Source: Oscillospiraceae bacterium (lineage in GTDB: Bacteria > Bacillota > Clostridia > Oscillospirales > Oscillospiraceae). From it: 64,000 nucleotides of DNA. Shown piece by piece: positions 42,477 through 49,411 of this stretch (positions are counted from its first letter, which is position 1; each line of letters opens with the position of its first letter). The notes under the pieces are model-generated. The model was given only the letters and a program-made list of their open reading frames with translations. It was not told the DNA's origin and ran no database searches. A program made the translations under genes and the position numbers. The stretch lies in NCBI GenBank assembly GCA_015067495.1, contig SVMI01000009.1:1-64000 (forward strand), in the 5' to 3' direction.

Positions 42477-44231
42477 ATGAATGAAGTATGGAATCTTGAT
42501 CCGATTTACAAGGGCTTTGATGATCCGGCATTTGAAGCGGACATTTCGCTGAGCAAAGAAAAGCTGCAGGAATTTTCCGCTTTTACAGCAGAGCTTGCCA
42601 ACTGCGACGCGCTGACAGGTCTTCGTAAGGGGATCGCGCTTCTGGAGCAGATCGAGGAGCTTGTTAATAAGCTGGGTCTTTTCGCGTCACTGCGGCAGTC
42701 TGCCAACAGCCGGGATGCGGAAGCCGCTTCCCAGATGGGTCGCCTGATGGCGCTTTACAGCGCGATGGCAGCGCCGAATGCTGCCTTCCGTGAGTGGGTT
42801 TCCAAGCTGCCGAACCTGATGGAGCTGGTGGAGTCTGATGCGGAGCTGAAGGAATACAGCTTCATGTTCGGTAAGATCGCTGACTCCAGCCGTTATCAGC
42901 TGCCCGGCCGCGGTGAGGAGATCATGGCGCGGATGCGCCTTTCCGGCGGCAGCGCATGGAGTGATCTGCAGGGCTACCTGACCAGCACCGTTCCCGTTGA
43001 ATACAACGGCACCACGACCAATCTGTCCACCATTCGCAATCTTGCGTATGATGCAGATCCTGCCGTCCGTAAGGCCGCTTACGAGGCGGAGCTTGCCTGC
43101 TATGAGCGCATCAAGGATTCGGTGGCATTTGCGCTGAACTCCATCAAGCTGGAGACCATTTCCGACTGCCAGCTGCGCGGCTATGACTCTCCGCTTGCAA
43201 GAACCCTGAAGCATTCCGATATGAAGCGCGAAACGCTGGATGCGATGCTGGCGGCGATGGATGAATACTGCCCCAAGTTCTGGCAGTACCTGAAGGCAAA
43301 GGCAAAGGCTCTGGGTCACGAAAACGGTCTTCCGTGGTACGATCTGTTCGCGCCCATGGGCAAGGCATCCTCCAAGTTTACAACGGAAGAGGCAAAGGCA
43401 TATTTGGTTAAGCAGTTCTCCACCTTCGATCAGGAGTTGACCGATATGGTGGCGGAGGCATTTGACAATGCGTGGATCGATTTCTATCCCCGTGACGGCA
43501 AGGCAGGCGGCGCGTTCTGTGCCGGCGCGGAGTGCCTTGGCGAGAGCCGCATTCTGACCAACTACGACGGTCAGCTGGGCGACGTGGTCACGCTGGCGCA
43601 TGAGCTGGGTCATGCTTTCCACAATCTGTGCATCAAGGGTCACAAGCCCCTGAATAAGGATTATTCCATGCCCGTTGCGGAAACCGCGTCCACCTTTAAC
43701 GAGTGCATCGTTATGGCGGCTGCCATCAAGAGTGCCGCGTCCGATGATGAGCGCCTTGCCCTGATCGAATCCCAGCTGCAGGATGCGACGCAGATCATCT
43801 GCGATATCTACTCCCGCTTCCGTTTCGAGGCGATGGTCTTCGAAAACCGGGAGGAGAAGTTCATGAATGCGGACATGCTGTGTCAGTTCATGACCGAGGC
43901 GCAGAAGCAGTCCTACGGCGACGGTCTGGATCACAGCTGCATGCATCCTTACATGTGGGTGTGCAAGGGTCACTACTACGGACCGACCTTCTACAACTTC
44001 CCCTATGCCTTCGGCGGTCTGTTCGCCCGCGGTCTGTACGCACAGTATCTTGCCGAGGGTGAGAGCTTCGTTCCAAAGTACAAGAAGCTGCTGTATACAA
44101 CCTCCGTTGCGACTGTCGAGGATACCGCTAAGGTTGCAGACATCGACCTGACGGATAAGAACTTCTGGCGCGCAGCACTGCAGACGATCGCGGATGAGAT
44201 CGATCTGTTCTGCCAGCTGGTTGAGAAATAA
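42477..44231 (+). CDS. M3-family oligoendopeptidase (PepF-like)
   Basis: 584 residues, the usual length. It is a cytosolic zinc metallopeptidase that cuts medium-size peptides. The zinc motif is LAHELGHAFH with the third ligand in ETASTFNE; the N-terminal helical part and FYPRDGKAGGAFC, just before the active site, also fit M3B. It is followed after 10 bp by an M18 aminopeptidase gene, so the two probably form a peptide-degradation operon. Confidence 0.95.
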   Translation: MNEVWNLDPIYKGFDDPAFEADISLSKEKLQEFSAFTAELANCDALTGLRKGIALLEQIEELVNKLGLFASLRQSANSRDAEAASQMGRLMALYSAMAAPNAAFREWVSKLPNLMELVESDAELKEYSFMFGKIADSSRYQLPGRGEEIMARMRLSGGSAWSDLQGYLTSTVPVEYNGTTTNLSTIRNLAYDADPAVRKAAYEAELACYERIKDSVAFALNSIKLETISDCQLRGYDSPLARTLKHSDMKRETLDAMLAAMDEYCPKFWQYLKAKAKALGHENGLPWYDLFAPMGKASSKFTTEEAKAYLVKQFSTFDQELTDMVAEAFDNAWIDFYPRDGKAGGAFCAGAECLGESRILTNYDGQLGDVVTLAHELGHAFHNLCIKGHKPLNKDYSMPVAETASTFNECIVMAAAIKSAASDDERLALIESQLQDATQIICDIYSRFRFEAMVFENREEKFMNADMLCQFMTEAQKQSYGDGLDHSCMHPYMWVCKGHYYGPTFYNFPYAFGGLFARGLYAQYLAEGESFVPKYKKLLYTTSVATVEDTAKVADIDLTDKNFWRAALQTIADEIDLFCQLVEK

Positions 44232-44241
44232 AGGTGACGTT

Positions 44242-45522
44242 ATGAAAAAGCAAACCAAAAACCTGATGGCATTTCTGGATGCCTCGGTGAGTGTCTACCA
44301 TGCTGCGGATTACATTGCAAAGCAGCTGCAAAAGGCAGGCTATCAGCGGCTGTCGGAGGGGGAAAAGTGGACACTTTCTCCCGGCGGTAAGTATTACCTG
44401 ATCCGCGGCGGCACGGCGGTGCTGGCATTCCGTGTGCCGGCGGGGGAGACCAAGGGCTTCCTGATGTCCGCAAGCCACTCTGACCGCCCCACCTTTAAGG
44501 TCAAGGAAAATGCGGAGCTACGGGGAAAATACACCCGCCTTTCCACAGAAAAATACGGCGGTATGCTCATTGCGCCGTGGTTGGATCGCCCGCTGTCCAT
44601 CGCGGGTCGTGTGATGGTGGAAACAGAAAACGGCATCGAAAGCCGACTTGTAAATATCGACCGCGATCTGCTGATGATACCCAATGTTGCCATCCACATG
44701 AACCGGCAGGCGAATGACGGCTATAAATGGAATCCCGCGGTGGATACACTGCCGCTTTTGGGCGGTGCGGACGCAGCAGGCAAGCTGAATGCCTTGCTGG
44801 AAGAAACGGCAGGGGGGAAGATCCTCGGTCATGATCTTTATCTGTATGTGCGGGAGAAGGCGACTGTCTGGGGCATTGATGAGGAGTATATTTCCTCTGC
44901 AGCACTGGATGATCTGGAATGCGCTTGGAGTTGTACCCAAGGCTTCCTGAATGCCAAAGAGAGCGGCAGTATCCCGGTGCTGTGCATCTTTGACAGCGAG
45001 GAAGTGGGTTCTTCCTCTGTTCAGGGCGCGGCGTCCAAGCTGCTGGAAGCGACCATCACAAGAATTTGTCAGGCATTGGCACTGGATGAACAGGTGATGC
45101 TTGCCAATTCCTTCATGATCTCTGCGGACAATGCCCATGCCATTCACCCCAATCATCCCGAATATGCCGATGCCAACAACGCGCCGGTGGTCAATGGCGG
45201 TGTCGTGCTGAAGTTTAATGCCAACCTGCGATATAGTACTGACGGCGTGTCTGCGGCGATCTTCCGTTCGGTCTGCGCAAAGGCAGATGCAAAGGTACAG
45301 ACCTACTGCAACCGCGCCGACATTCCCGGCGGCTCGACCCTCGGAAATATCTCCCTTTCTCATGTTTCCATTCCCACGGCGGATATTGGTTTGCCGCAGC
45401 TGGCGATGCATTCCTGCTATGAAACCGCAGGCGTGCAGGATGCGATGGATCTGGAAAAGATCATGGCGACCTATTATGGCGGTACCCTCACTGTGGACGG
45501 AGAGAATTATTATTTCGCTTAA
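44242..45522 (+). CDS. M18-family aminopeptidase
   Basis: 426 residues from the ATG at 44242 (AAGGTGA upstream). An upstream in-frame extension overlaps the previous gene. It is a dodecameric dinuclear zinc enzyme removing N-terminal, often acidic, residues. Metal motifs are SASHSDRP, the bridging Asp in LLGGADAAG, CIFDSEEVGSSS (Glu/Asp) and ADNAHAIHPN, with a C-terminal His in AMHSCYE. Ends at a hairpin terminator just before the tRNA promoter. Confidence 0.95.
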   Translation: MKKQTKNLMAFLDASVSVYHAADYIAKQLQKAGYQRLSEGEKWTLSPGGKYYLIRGGTAVLAFRVPAGETKGFLMSASHSDRPTFKVKENAELRGKYTRLSTEKYGGMLIAPWLDRPLSIAGRVMVETENGIESRLVNIDRDLLMIPNVAIHMNRQANDGYKWNPAVDTLPLLGGADAAGKLNALLEETAGGKILGHDLYLYVREKATVWGIDEEYISSAALDDLECAWSCTQGFLNAKESGSIPVLCIFDSEEVGSSSVQGAASKLLEATITRICQALALDEQVMLANSFMISADNAHAIHPNHPEYADANNAPVVNGGVVLKFNANLRYSTDGVSAAIFRSVCAKADAKVQTYCNRADIPGGSTLGNISLSHVSIPTADIGLPQLAMHSCYETAGVQDAMDLEKIMATYYGGTLTVDGENYYFA

Positions 45523-45529
45523 AAACGAT

Positions 45530-45562
45530 GTGCCTGCTGCAGTTTGCGGCAGGCACGTTTCG
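45530..45562 (+). terminator. Terminator of the M18 peptidase gene
   Basis: GTGCCTGC / GCAGGCAC (45530-45537, 45549-45556) with an 11-nt interior, then GTTTCG; moderate strength. Confidence 0.7.
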
Positions 45563-45581
45563 TAAATTTGGTAAACAAGAC

Positions 45582-45609
45582 TTGACAAATGGGGAATATG
45601 TGCTATAAT
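45582..45609 (+). promoter_or_regulatory. Promoter of tRNA-Val
   Basis: TTGACA (45582-45587), 16-bp spacer, TATAAT (45604-45609): both hexamers are perfect consensus. Confidence 0.85.
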
Positions 45610-45624
45610 CTTAGCTGTTCACAC

Positions 45625-45701
45625 GGAGGCTTAGCTCAGCTGGTTAGAGCGCATGCTTCACACGCATGAGGTCACAGGTTCGAGTCCCGTAGTCTCCACC
45701 A
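45625..45701 (+). tRNA. tRNA-Val (anticodon CAC), CCA encoded
   Basis: 77 nt. The acceptor stem GGAGGCT / AGTCTCC has one G-U pair, the D arm is GCTC / GAGC, the anticodon stem CATGC / GCATG encloses loop TTCACAC (anticodon CAC, reading GTG), and the T loop is TTCGAGT. The T stem ACAGG / CCCGT has an A-C mismatch at its third pair. The 3' CCA is encoded. It has a consensus promoter and a strong terminator 5 bp downstream, followed by repeats of its own 3' end. Confidence 0.95.
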
Positions 45702-45705
45702 AAAA

Positions 45706-45734
45706 GACACCACCCAATGGGTGGTGTCTTTTTT
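45706..45734 (+). terminator. Terminator of tRNA-Val
   Basis: GACACCACCC-AAT-GGGTGGTGTC, 10-bp perfect stem, then TTTTTT. The left arm sequence recurs in the hairpin at 46075-46105. Confidence 0.93.
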
Positions 45735-45763
45735 GGTGGAGAAATAAGGAAGGGACTCGAACC
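45734..45763 (-). repeat. Inverted, diverged copy of the tRNA-Val 3' end
   Basis: TGGTGGAGA (45734-45742) and GGGACTCGAACC (45752-45763) are exact reverse complements of the 3' terminus and T arm of the tRNA. The 9 bp between them differ. Confidence 0.7.
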
Positions 45764-45772
45764 GATTTAGAT

Positions 45773-45850
45773 GCAATATGCCGGTGGCATATTGCTGCCA
45801 CCAGTTCAAAAACTGGTGGCTACTTTAATTTTTGCCGCATGGGGCAAAAA
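45773..45850. repeat. Three consecutive perfect hairpins between the inverted tRNA-end and the tandem array
   Basis: GCAATATGCC-GGT-GGCATATTGC (45773-45795), GCCACCAGTT-CAAA-AACTGGTGGC (45797-45820) and TTTTTGCC / GGCAAAAA (45829-45836, 45843-45850). No gene is evident; each looks like a structured or terminator-like element. Confidence 0.7.
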
Positions 45851-46074
45851 TGCAAATCGAGTCCCGTAGTCTCCAGCGCCGCAAGGCGCAAAAGGAGACG
45901 GAGAGCAAAGGGAAGTGCAAATCGAGTCCCGTAGTCTCCAGCGCCGCAAGGCGCAAAAGGAGATGGAGAGTAAAGGGAAGTGCAAATCGAGTCCCGTAGT
46001 CTCCAGCGCCGCAAGGCGCAAAAGGAGACGGAGAGCAAAGGGAAGTGCAAATCGAGTCCCGTAGTCTCCAGCGC
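45851..46074 (+). repeat. 65-bp tandem array carrying tRNA-Val 3'-end sequence (three full units plus a partial fourth)
   Basis: Units start at 45851, 45916, 45981 and 46046, an exact 65-bp period. Each unit contains the 19-bp core TCGAGTCCCGTAGTCTCCA, identical to tRNA-Val 45680-45698, including the C that makes the tRNA T-stem mismatch. After the core an inner stem GCGCC / GGCGC closed by GCAA is nested in an outer stem GTCTCC / GGAGAC; unit 2 has GGAGAT, a G-U change that keeps the pairing. All three minus-strand frames stay open through it only because the repeat lacks stops; I do not call these coding. Confidence 0.95.
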
Positions 46075-46105
46075 AAATGACACCACCCATCGGATGGTGT
46101 CATTT
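46075..46105. terminator. Terminator closing the tRNA-repeat region, shared with sfsA
   Basis: AAATGACACCACCC / GGATGGTGTCATTT with one mismatch and an ATC loop. Its GACACCACCC arm is the same as in the tRNA terminator, so the repeat region lies between two related hairpins. It abuts the sfsA stop. Confidence 0.8.
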
Positions 46106-46106
46106 G

Positions 46107-46781
46107 TTACAGCATCACTTCCACAAAATCCTTTATGGTCATAGAGTCCTCTGTCACGTCACAATCCACAGCCAAAATGCTTACGCCGGCAGCGGCGGCG
46201 TCACGGAGGGCTTTGCCGAAATCGGGATCGGTGGCATCGTTGGGGTGAAGATAGGCTACATCCGTCATTTGGATGACAAACAGAACATACGCGCCGTAGC
46301 CTTCCTTGACGGCTTCCGCCAATCCCCGCAGGTGCTTGACACCCCGAAGGGTAGGGGCATCCGGGAAGGCGCAGATGCCGTCCTTTTCAAGGGTGACACC
46401 CTTGACCTCCAGAAAGCACTGCCGTCCGTCGATAGTGAAAGAAAAATCAAAGCGGGAATCCTTGTGAAATACCTCTGACCGCAGATCGGTGATCGTACCC
46501 AGTCCGCCGCCTCGCAGCCATTCGTCAGCAGCTTTGTTAGGGGCTTGGGAGTCCATGTTGATCAGGCGGTCTCCTTTCCAAACTGCGATCAGATCATACC
46601 TTGTCTTTCGGTTGGGGTTTGCGGCAATTTCGCAGTACACCCGTGCGCCGGGGGCTAAAAGCTCTTTGCAACGCCCGGTGTTTTTGACATGGCATACGAC
46701 CTCCTCGCCGCCGATCTCCACATGGGCGATAAAGCGGTTGGGTCGATGCAAAAAACGTCCTTCAACGACAGAAATAGTCAA
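46107..46781 (-). CDS. sfsA: SfsA family DNA/RNA nuclease-like protein
   Basis: 224 residues. Family blocks are VCHVKNTGRCKELL, RKTRYDLIAVW, DFSFTIDGRQCFLEVKGVTLE (given here in part as CFLEVKGVTLE) and FPDAPTLRGVKHLRGL; the EVKG element resembles the restriction-endonuclease-like metal site. It was named for sugar fermentation stimulation in E. coli, but the biochemical role is unsettled. The likely start is a TTG at 46781, though AGGAGG ends only 3-4 nt before it, which is unusually close; the true start may differ by a few codons. Confidence 0.9.
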   Translation of the reverse strand: MTISVVEGRFLHRPNRFIAHVEIGGEEVVCHVKNTGRCKELLAPGARVYCEIAANPNRKTRYDLIAVWKGDRLINMDSQAPNKAADEWLRGGGLGTITDLRSEVFHKDSRFDFSFTIDGRQCFLEVKGVTLEKDGICAFPDAPTLRGVKHLRGLAEAVKEGYGAYVLFVIQMTDVAYLHPNDATDPDFGKALRDAAAAGVSILAVDCDVTEDSMTIKDFVEVML

Positions 46782-46882
46782 TCACCTCCTGAAAGCTTTT
46801 CTTATAAAATAGCAGATATTCTACGCAGAAGCAAGAAAAAAGACCGAAAACGAGGCTATCAAAAAAGATAAAATAATACAAT

Positions 46883-46910
46883 TGTCAATTACAAGGACAT
46901 GCACTACAAT
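46883..46910 (+). promoter_or_regulatory. Promoter of the gene at 46958
   Basis: TTGTCA (46883-46888), 16-bp spacer, TACAAT (46905-46910). Confidence 0.55.
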
Positions 46911-46957
46911 AGAAGTGGTGAAATCACCAATGATTTGATCGTGAAAGGAATGATTTT

Positions 46958-47755
46958 ATGGCAACTTTACGTGATAAGATCTGGCTTTGGGGACAAATTC
47001 CCGGTGGACATCATAGCCCCGATTACTACAAGCTTTCACTGATTCCAAAGGAAAACAAAATGACTCCCACAGAGGGCTTGGAGTTTTTTGGGATCGACAA
47101 GCTTTGCCGTGTCAAATTGGGCAAGGAGCCAGGCTATTCCTTTTTTGATGATCCGTGGCTGGGCGAGCCTGCCAAGCAGATCTGTCTGTCCCTGATCGGT
47201 GCGGGCAGCGCTGTTCCGAAGGACGATATGGATGCGATTTTGACCCTTGCCAAGGATGATCCTCGCATCGTCAGCGCGGTCATGGATGATTTTTACGGTT
47301 CTGAGCGCATGGAGGTATTTACACCTGAGGTTCTGCGCGGTTACCGGGAACGACTGCATACTGCTCTTGACCGTCCGCTGGAACTGTGGTCTGTTATTTA
47401 CGAGCATGATCTTGACAAGCCCATGCAGTCCCGTGCCGTGGAATTCGATCTGACAACTTTCTGGACATGGTACGGCAACTCTTATCCCCAGCGTGATGAG
47501 CACATCAAACAGCTGCGTGAGAAGTTTATTGGCGACGGTCGCCTGATGCTGGGCGTTTATCTGTACGATTACGGCAACAGGTGTCAGCTTTCTGATGATA
47601 TGATGCGCCTGCAGCTGGATTACGTCGGGGAGAAGTTGGCTTCCGGCGAAATCGAGGGTGCAATCCTTTGCTCCAACTGCGTTGCTGACATCGGGCTGGC
47701 TTCTGTGCCGATCACGCTGGATTGGTTAGATCAGCTGGAAAAGATGAAATGTTGA
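46958..47755 (+). CDS. Uncharacterised protein, possibly a TIM-barrel fold
   Basis: 265 residues, no signal peptide or membrane helix. It starts MATLRDKIWLWGQIPGGHH; aromatic-rich strands such as ELWSVIYEHDL and FDLTTFWTWYGNSY and the late GAILCSNCVADIG alternate with predicted helices, reminiscent of (beta/alpha)8 sugar-processing proteins, but no catalytic motif can be named. GAAAGGAATG precedes the ATG. It lies upstream of the MsmK-malQ-glgP carbohydrate genes, which is only weak support for a sugar role. Confidence 0.7.
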   Translation: MATLRDKIWLWGQIPGGHHSPDYYKLSLIPKENKMTPTEGLEFFGIDKLCRVKLGKEPGYSFFDDPWLGEPAKQICLSLIGAGSAVPKDDMDAILTLAKDDPRIVSAVMDDFYGSERMEVFTPEVLRGYRERLHTALDRPLELWSVIYEHDLDKPMQSRAVEFDLTTFWTWYGNSYPQRDEHIKQLREKFIGDGRLMLGVYLYDYGNRCQLSDDMMRLQLDYVGEKLASGEIEGAILCSNCVADIGLASVPITLDWLDQLEKMKC

Positions 47756-47806
47756 TTTTCGTCAAAATCACTAAAAACGGATACCAAAAACTGTTAGAAC
47801 CTACCA

Positions 47807-47835
47807 TTGAAGCAGCTTGACAGATGTGATATAAT
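47807..47835 (+). promoter_or_regulatory. Promoter of the msmK transcript
   Basis: TTGAAG (47807-47812), 17-bp spacer, perfect TATAAT (47830-47835). The leader to the msmK ATG is then about 175 nt. Confidence 0.65.
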
Positions 47836-47848
47836 TTCCATATCTAGG

Positions 47849-47989
47849 TGAACTATGCCTACTCCACAAAATAGTCATCGTTCACCCAAAAAGGAGGAAA
47901 ACAACCGCAGGCTCGCGGTGCGGCAGTGTGGAGACCTGTCGCAATACAGATGTCACATTTTACGGGCATCTGTGAGAGCATGTACGAGG
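47849..47989 (+). promoter_or_regulatory. Long structured leader of msmK
   Basis: The 261-bp gap before msmK holds GGTGAAC ... GTTCACC (arms about 26 nt apart), an isolated AAGGAGG (about 47890) with no usable start after it, and ACAGATG ... CATCTGT (47947-47973). I recognise no known riboswitch. The features suggest an RNA leader that could respond to sugar state. Confidence 0.4.
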
Positions 47990-47996
47990 AGTCGTC

Positions 47997-48035
47997 ATGC
48001 TTAGAGTCAGTACATTATGGCAAACGTATCTCTGA
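47997..48035 (+). CDS. Short upstream ORF overlapping the msmK start
   Basis: ATG at 47997 with GAGGAG 5 nt upstream, 12 codons ([12 protein letters not shown]) and a TGA ending at 48035. It overlaps the first 19 nt of msmK in another frame. msmK itself has no visible ribosome-binding site, so ribosomes finishing or crossing this ORF may start msmK by coupling. It is too short for homology; existence as a peptide is unproven. Confidence 0.45.
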   Translation: MLRVSTLWQTYL

Positions 48036-49213
48036 GAAACATCAAGAAGGTCTATCCCTTCAACGGCGACGATGCCAAGAAGGCAAAGAAGGCCAAGAAG
48101 GGCGAGGAGCAGGAAGAGAAGAAGGTCAACCTGCAGATCACTGACAAGGGCGTTGTCGCTGTTCAGGAATTCAACCTCGAGATCGCTGACAAGGAATTTA
48201 TCGTTCTTGTCGGTCCTTCCGGCTGTGGCAAGACCACCACTCTGCGTATGATCGCAGGTCTGGAAGAGATCACCGAAGGTGAGCTGTACATCGGCGACCG
48301 TCTGGTCAACGAGGTCGCACCTAAGGATCGCGATATCGCAATGGTCTTCCAGAACTATGCTCTGTATCCCCACATGACTGTTTATGATAACATGGCGTTC
48401 GGTCTGAAGCTGCGCCACACTCCCAAGCCCGAGATCGACAAGGCTGTCAAGCAGGCTGCTGAGATTCTGGACATCACCCAGTACCTGGGCCGTAAGCCCA
48501 AGGCTCTGTCCGGCGGTCAGCGTCAGCGTGTTGCAATCGGTCGTGCGATCGTCCGTAACCCCAAGGTCATGCTGATGGACGAGCCTCTGTCCAACCTGGA
48601 CGCCAAGCTGCGTAACCAGATGCGTGCTGAGATCATCAAGCTGCGCAGCCGCATCGATACCACCTTCATCTACGTTACCCACGACCAGACCGAGGCTATG
48701 ACTCTGGGCGATCGTATCGTCATCATGAAGGATGGCTTCATCCAGCAGATCGGCACTCCTCAGGAAGTGTTCAACCACCCCTACAACCTGTTCGTCGCAG
48801 GCTTCATCGGCTCTCCCCAGATGAACTTCTTCGATGCAGAGCTGATCAAGCAGAACGGCAAGTATGCTGTCAAGCTGGCTGATCTGGTCGTCGAGCTGGC
48901 TGATGAAAAGCAGGCTGCACTGGAAGCCAACAACGTTGCTGAGCAGAGCATCACTCTGGGCGTCCGTCCTGAGCACATCTCTCTGGACGACAACGGCGTT
49001 GCAGCAGAAGTTGACGTCGCTGAAATGATGGGTTCTTCCGTCCACCTGCACGTCACCTCCATGGGTCGCGATGTTGTCATGGTCGTTTCCACCATGAACA
49101 TGACCGGCGCAGAGGTTTCCGCTCTGACCACCGGTGCCAACATCAAGTATGCCTTCGGTGGCAATATCTGCCATGTCTTCAGCAAGGAGACCGGCGTCAA
49201 TCTGGAAGCTTAA
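48017..49213 (+). CDS. msmK: Multiple-sugar ABC transporter ATP-binding protein (MsmK/MsmX/UgpC type)
   Basis: 398 residues. The nucleotide-binding domain shows Walker [10 protein letters not shown], signature [14 protein letters not shown], Walker [16 protein letters not shown] and the H-loop [11 protein letters not shown]; a C-terminal TOBE/MalK-like regulatory domain follows from about residue 270. Such ATPases energise several CUT1 sugar importers and are often encoded alone, as here. Residues about 15-40 are a Lys/Glu-rich insertion ([16 protein letters not shown]) between the first strands, absent from the Bacillus MsmX pattern. An upstream in-frame stop at 48002 fixes the start at 48017. 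Confidence 0.95.
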   Translation: MANVSLRNIKKVYPFNGDDAKKAKKAKKGEEQEEKKVNLQITDKGVVAVQEFNLEIADKEFIVLVGPSGCGKTTTLRMIAGLEEITEGELYIGDRLVNEVAPKDRDIAMVFQNYALYPHMTVYDNMAFGLKLRHTPKPEIDKAVKQAAEILDITQYLGRKPKALSGGQRQRVAIGRAIVRNPKVMLMDEPLSNLDAKLRNQMRAEIIKLRSRIDTTFIYVTHDQTEAMTLGDRIVIMKDGFIQQIGTPQEVFNHPYNLFVAGFIGSPQMNFFDAELIKQNGKYAVKLADLVVELADEKQAALEANNVAEQSITLGVRPEHISLDDNGVAAEVDVAEMMGSSVHLHVTSMGRDVVMVVSTMNMTGAEVSALTTGANIKYAFGGNICHVFSKETGVNLEA

Positions 49214-49226
49214 TCCAATATCCCCA

Positions 49227-49256
49227 CGGGCCTGCCATCCGGCAGGTCCGTTTTTT
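49227..49256 (+). terminator. Terminator of msmK
   Basis: CGGGCCTGCC-ATCC-GGCAGGTCCG (one G-U pair) then TTTTTT. Confidence 0.9.
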
Positions 49257-49297
49257 ATTTTTCCTTTTGGAAATACTGACTTTAAGGCTGCTTTTAC

Positions 49298-49326
49298 TTG
49301 ACAAAACGGCCGAAAAGTATTATTCT
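49298..49326 (+). promoter_or_regulatory. Promoter of malQ-glgP
   Basis: TTGACA (49298-49303), 17-bp spacer, TATTCT (49321-49326). Confidence 0.7.
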
Positions 49327-49411
49327 CATAGGGTATGGATTTTTGAAAATGGGGCAGCGATCGCCACCTTTTCAATGACCCGTGTTTTTTATTTTGGAAG
49401 GAGTTCAGGCG

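Noticed and set aside
45851-46074. CRISPR array
   Set aside because: Units are contiguous 65-bp near-identical repeats with no unique spacers, and no cas gene is nearby.
45653-46103. Several open frames through the tRNA-repeat region (up to 94 codons on the minus strand)
   Set aside because: The 65-bp period is not a multiple of three and lacks stops in all minus frames, so every frame stays open and repeats cyclically. No ribosome-binding site or conserved protein is evident.
47849-47989. Known riboswitch or T-box in the msmK leader
   Set aside because: No TGGNACC T-box sequence or other conserved riboswitch core could be recognised.
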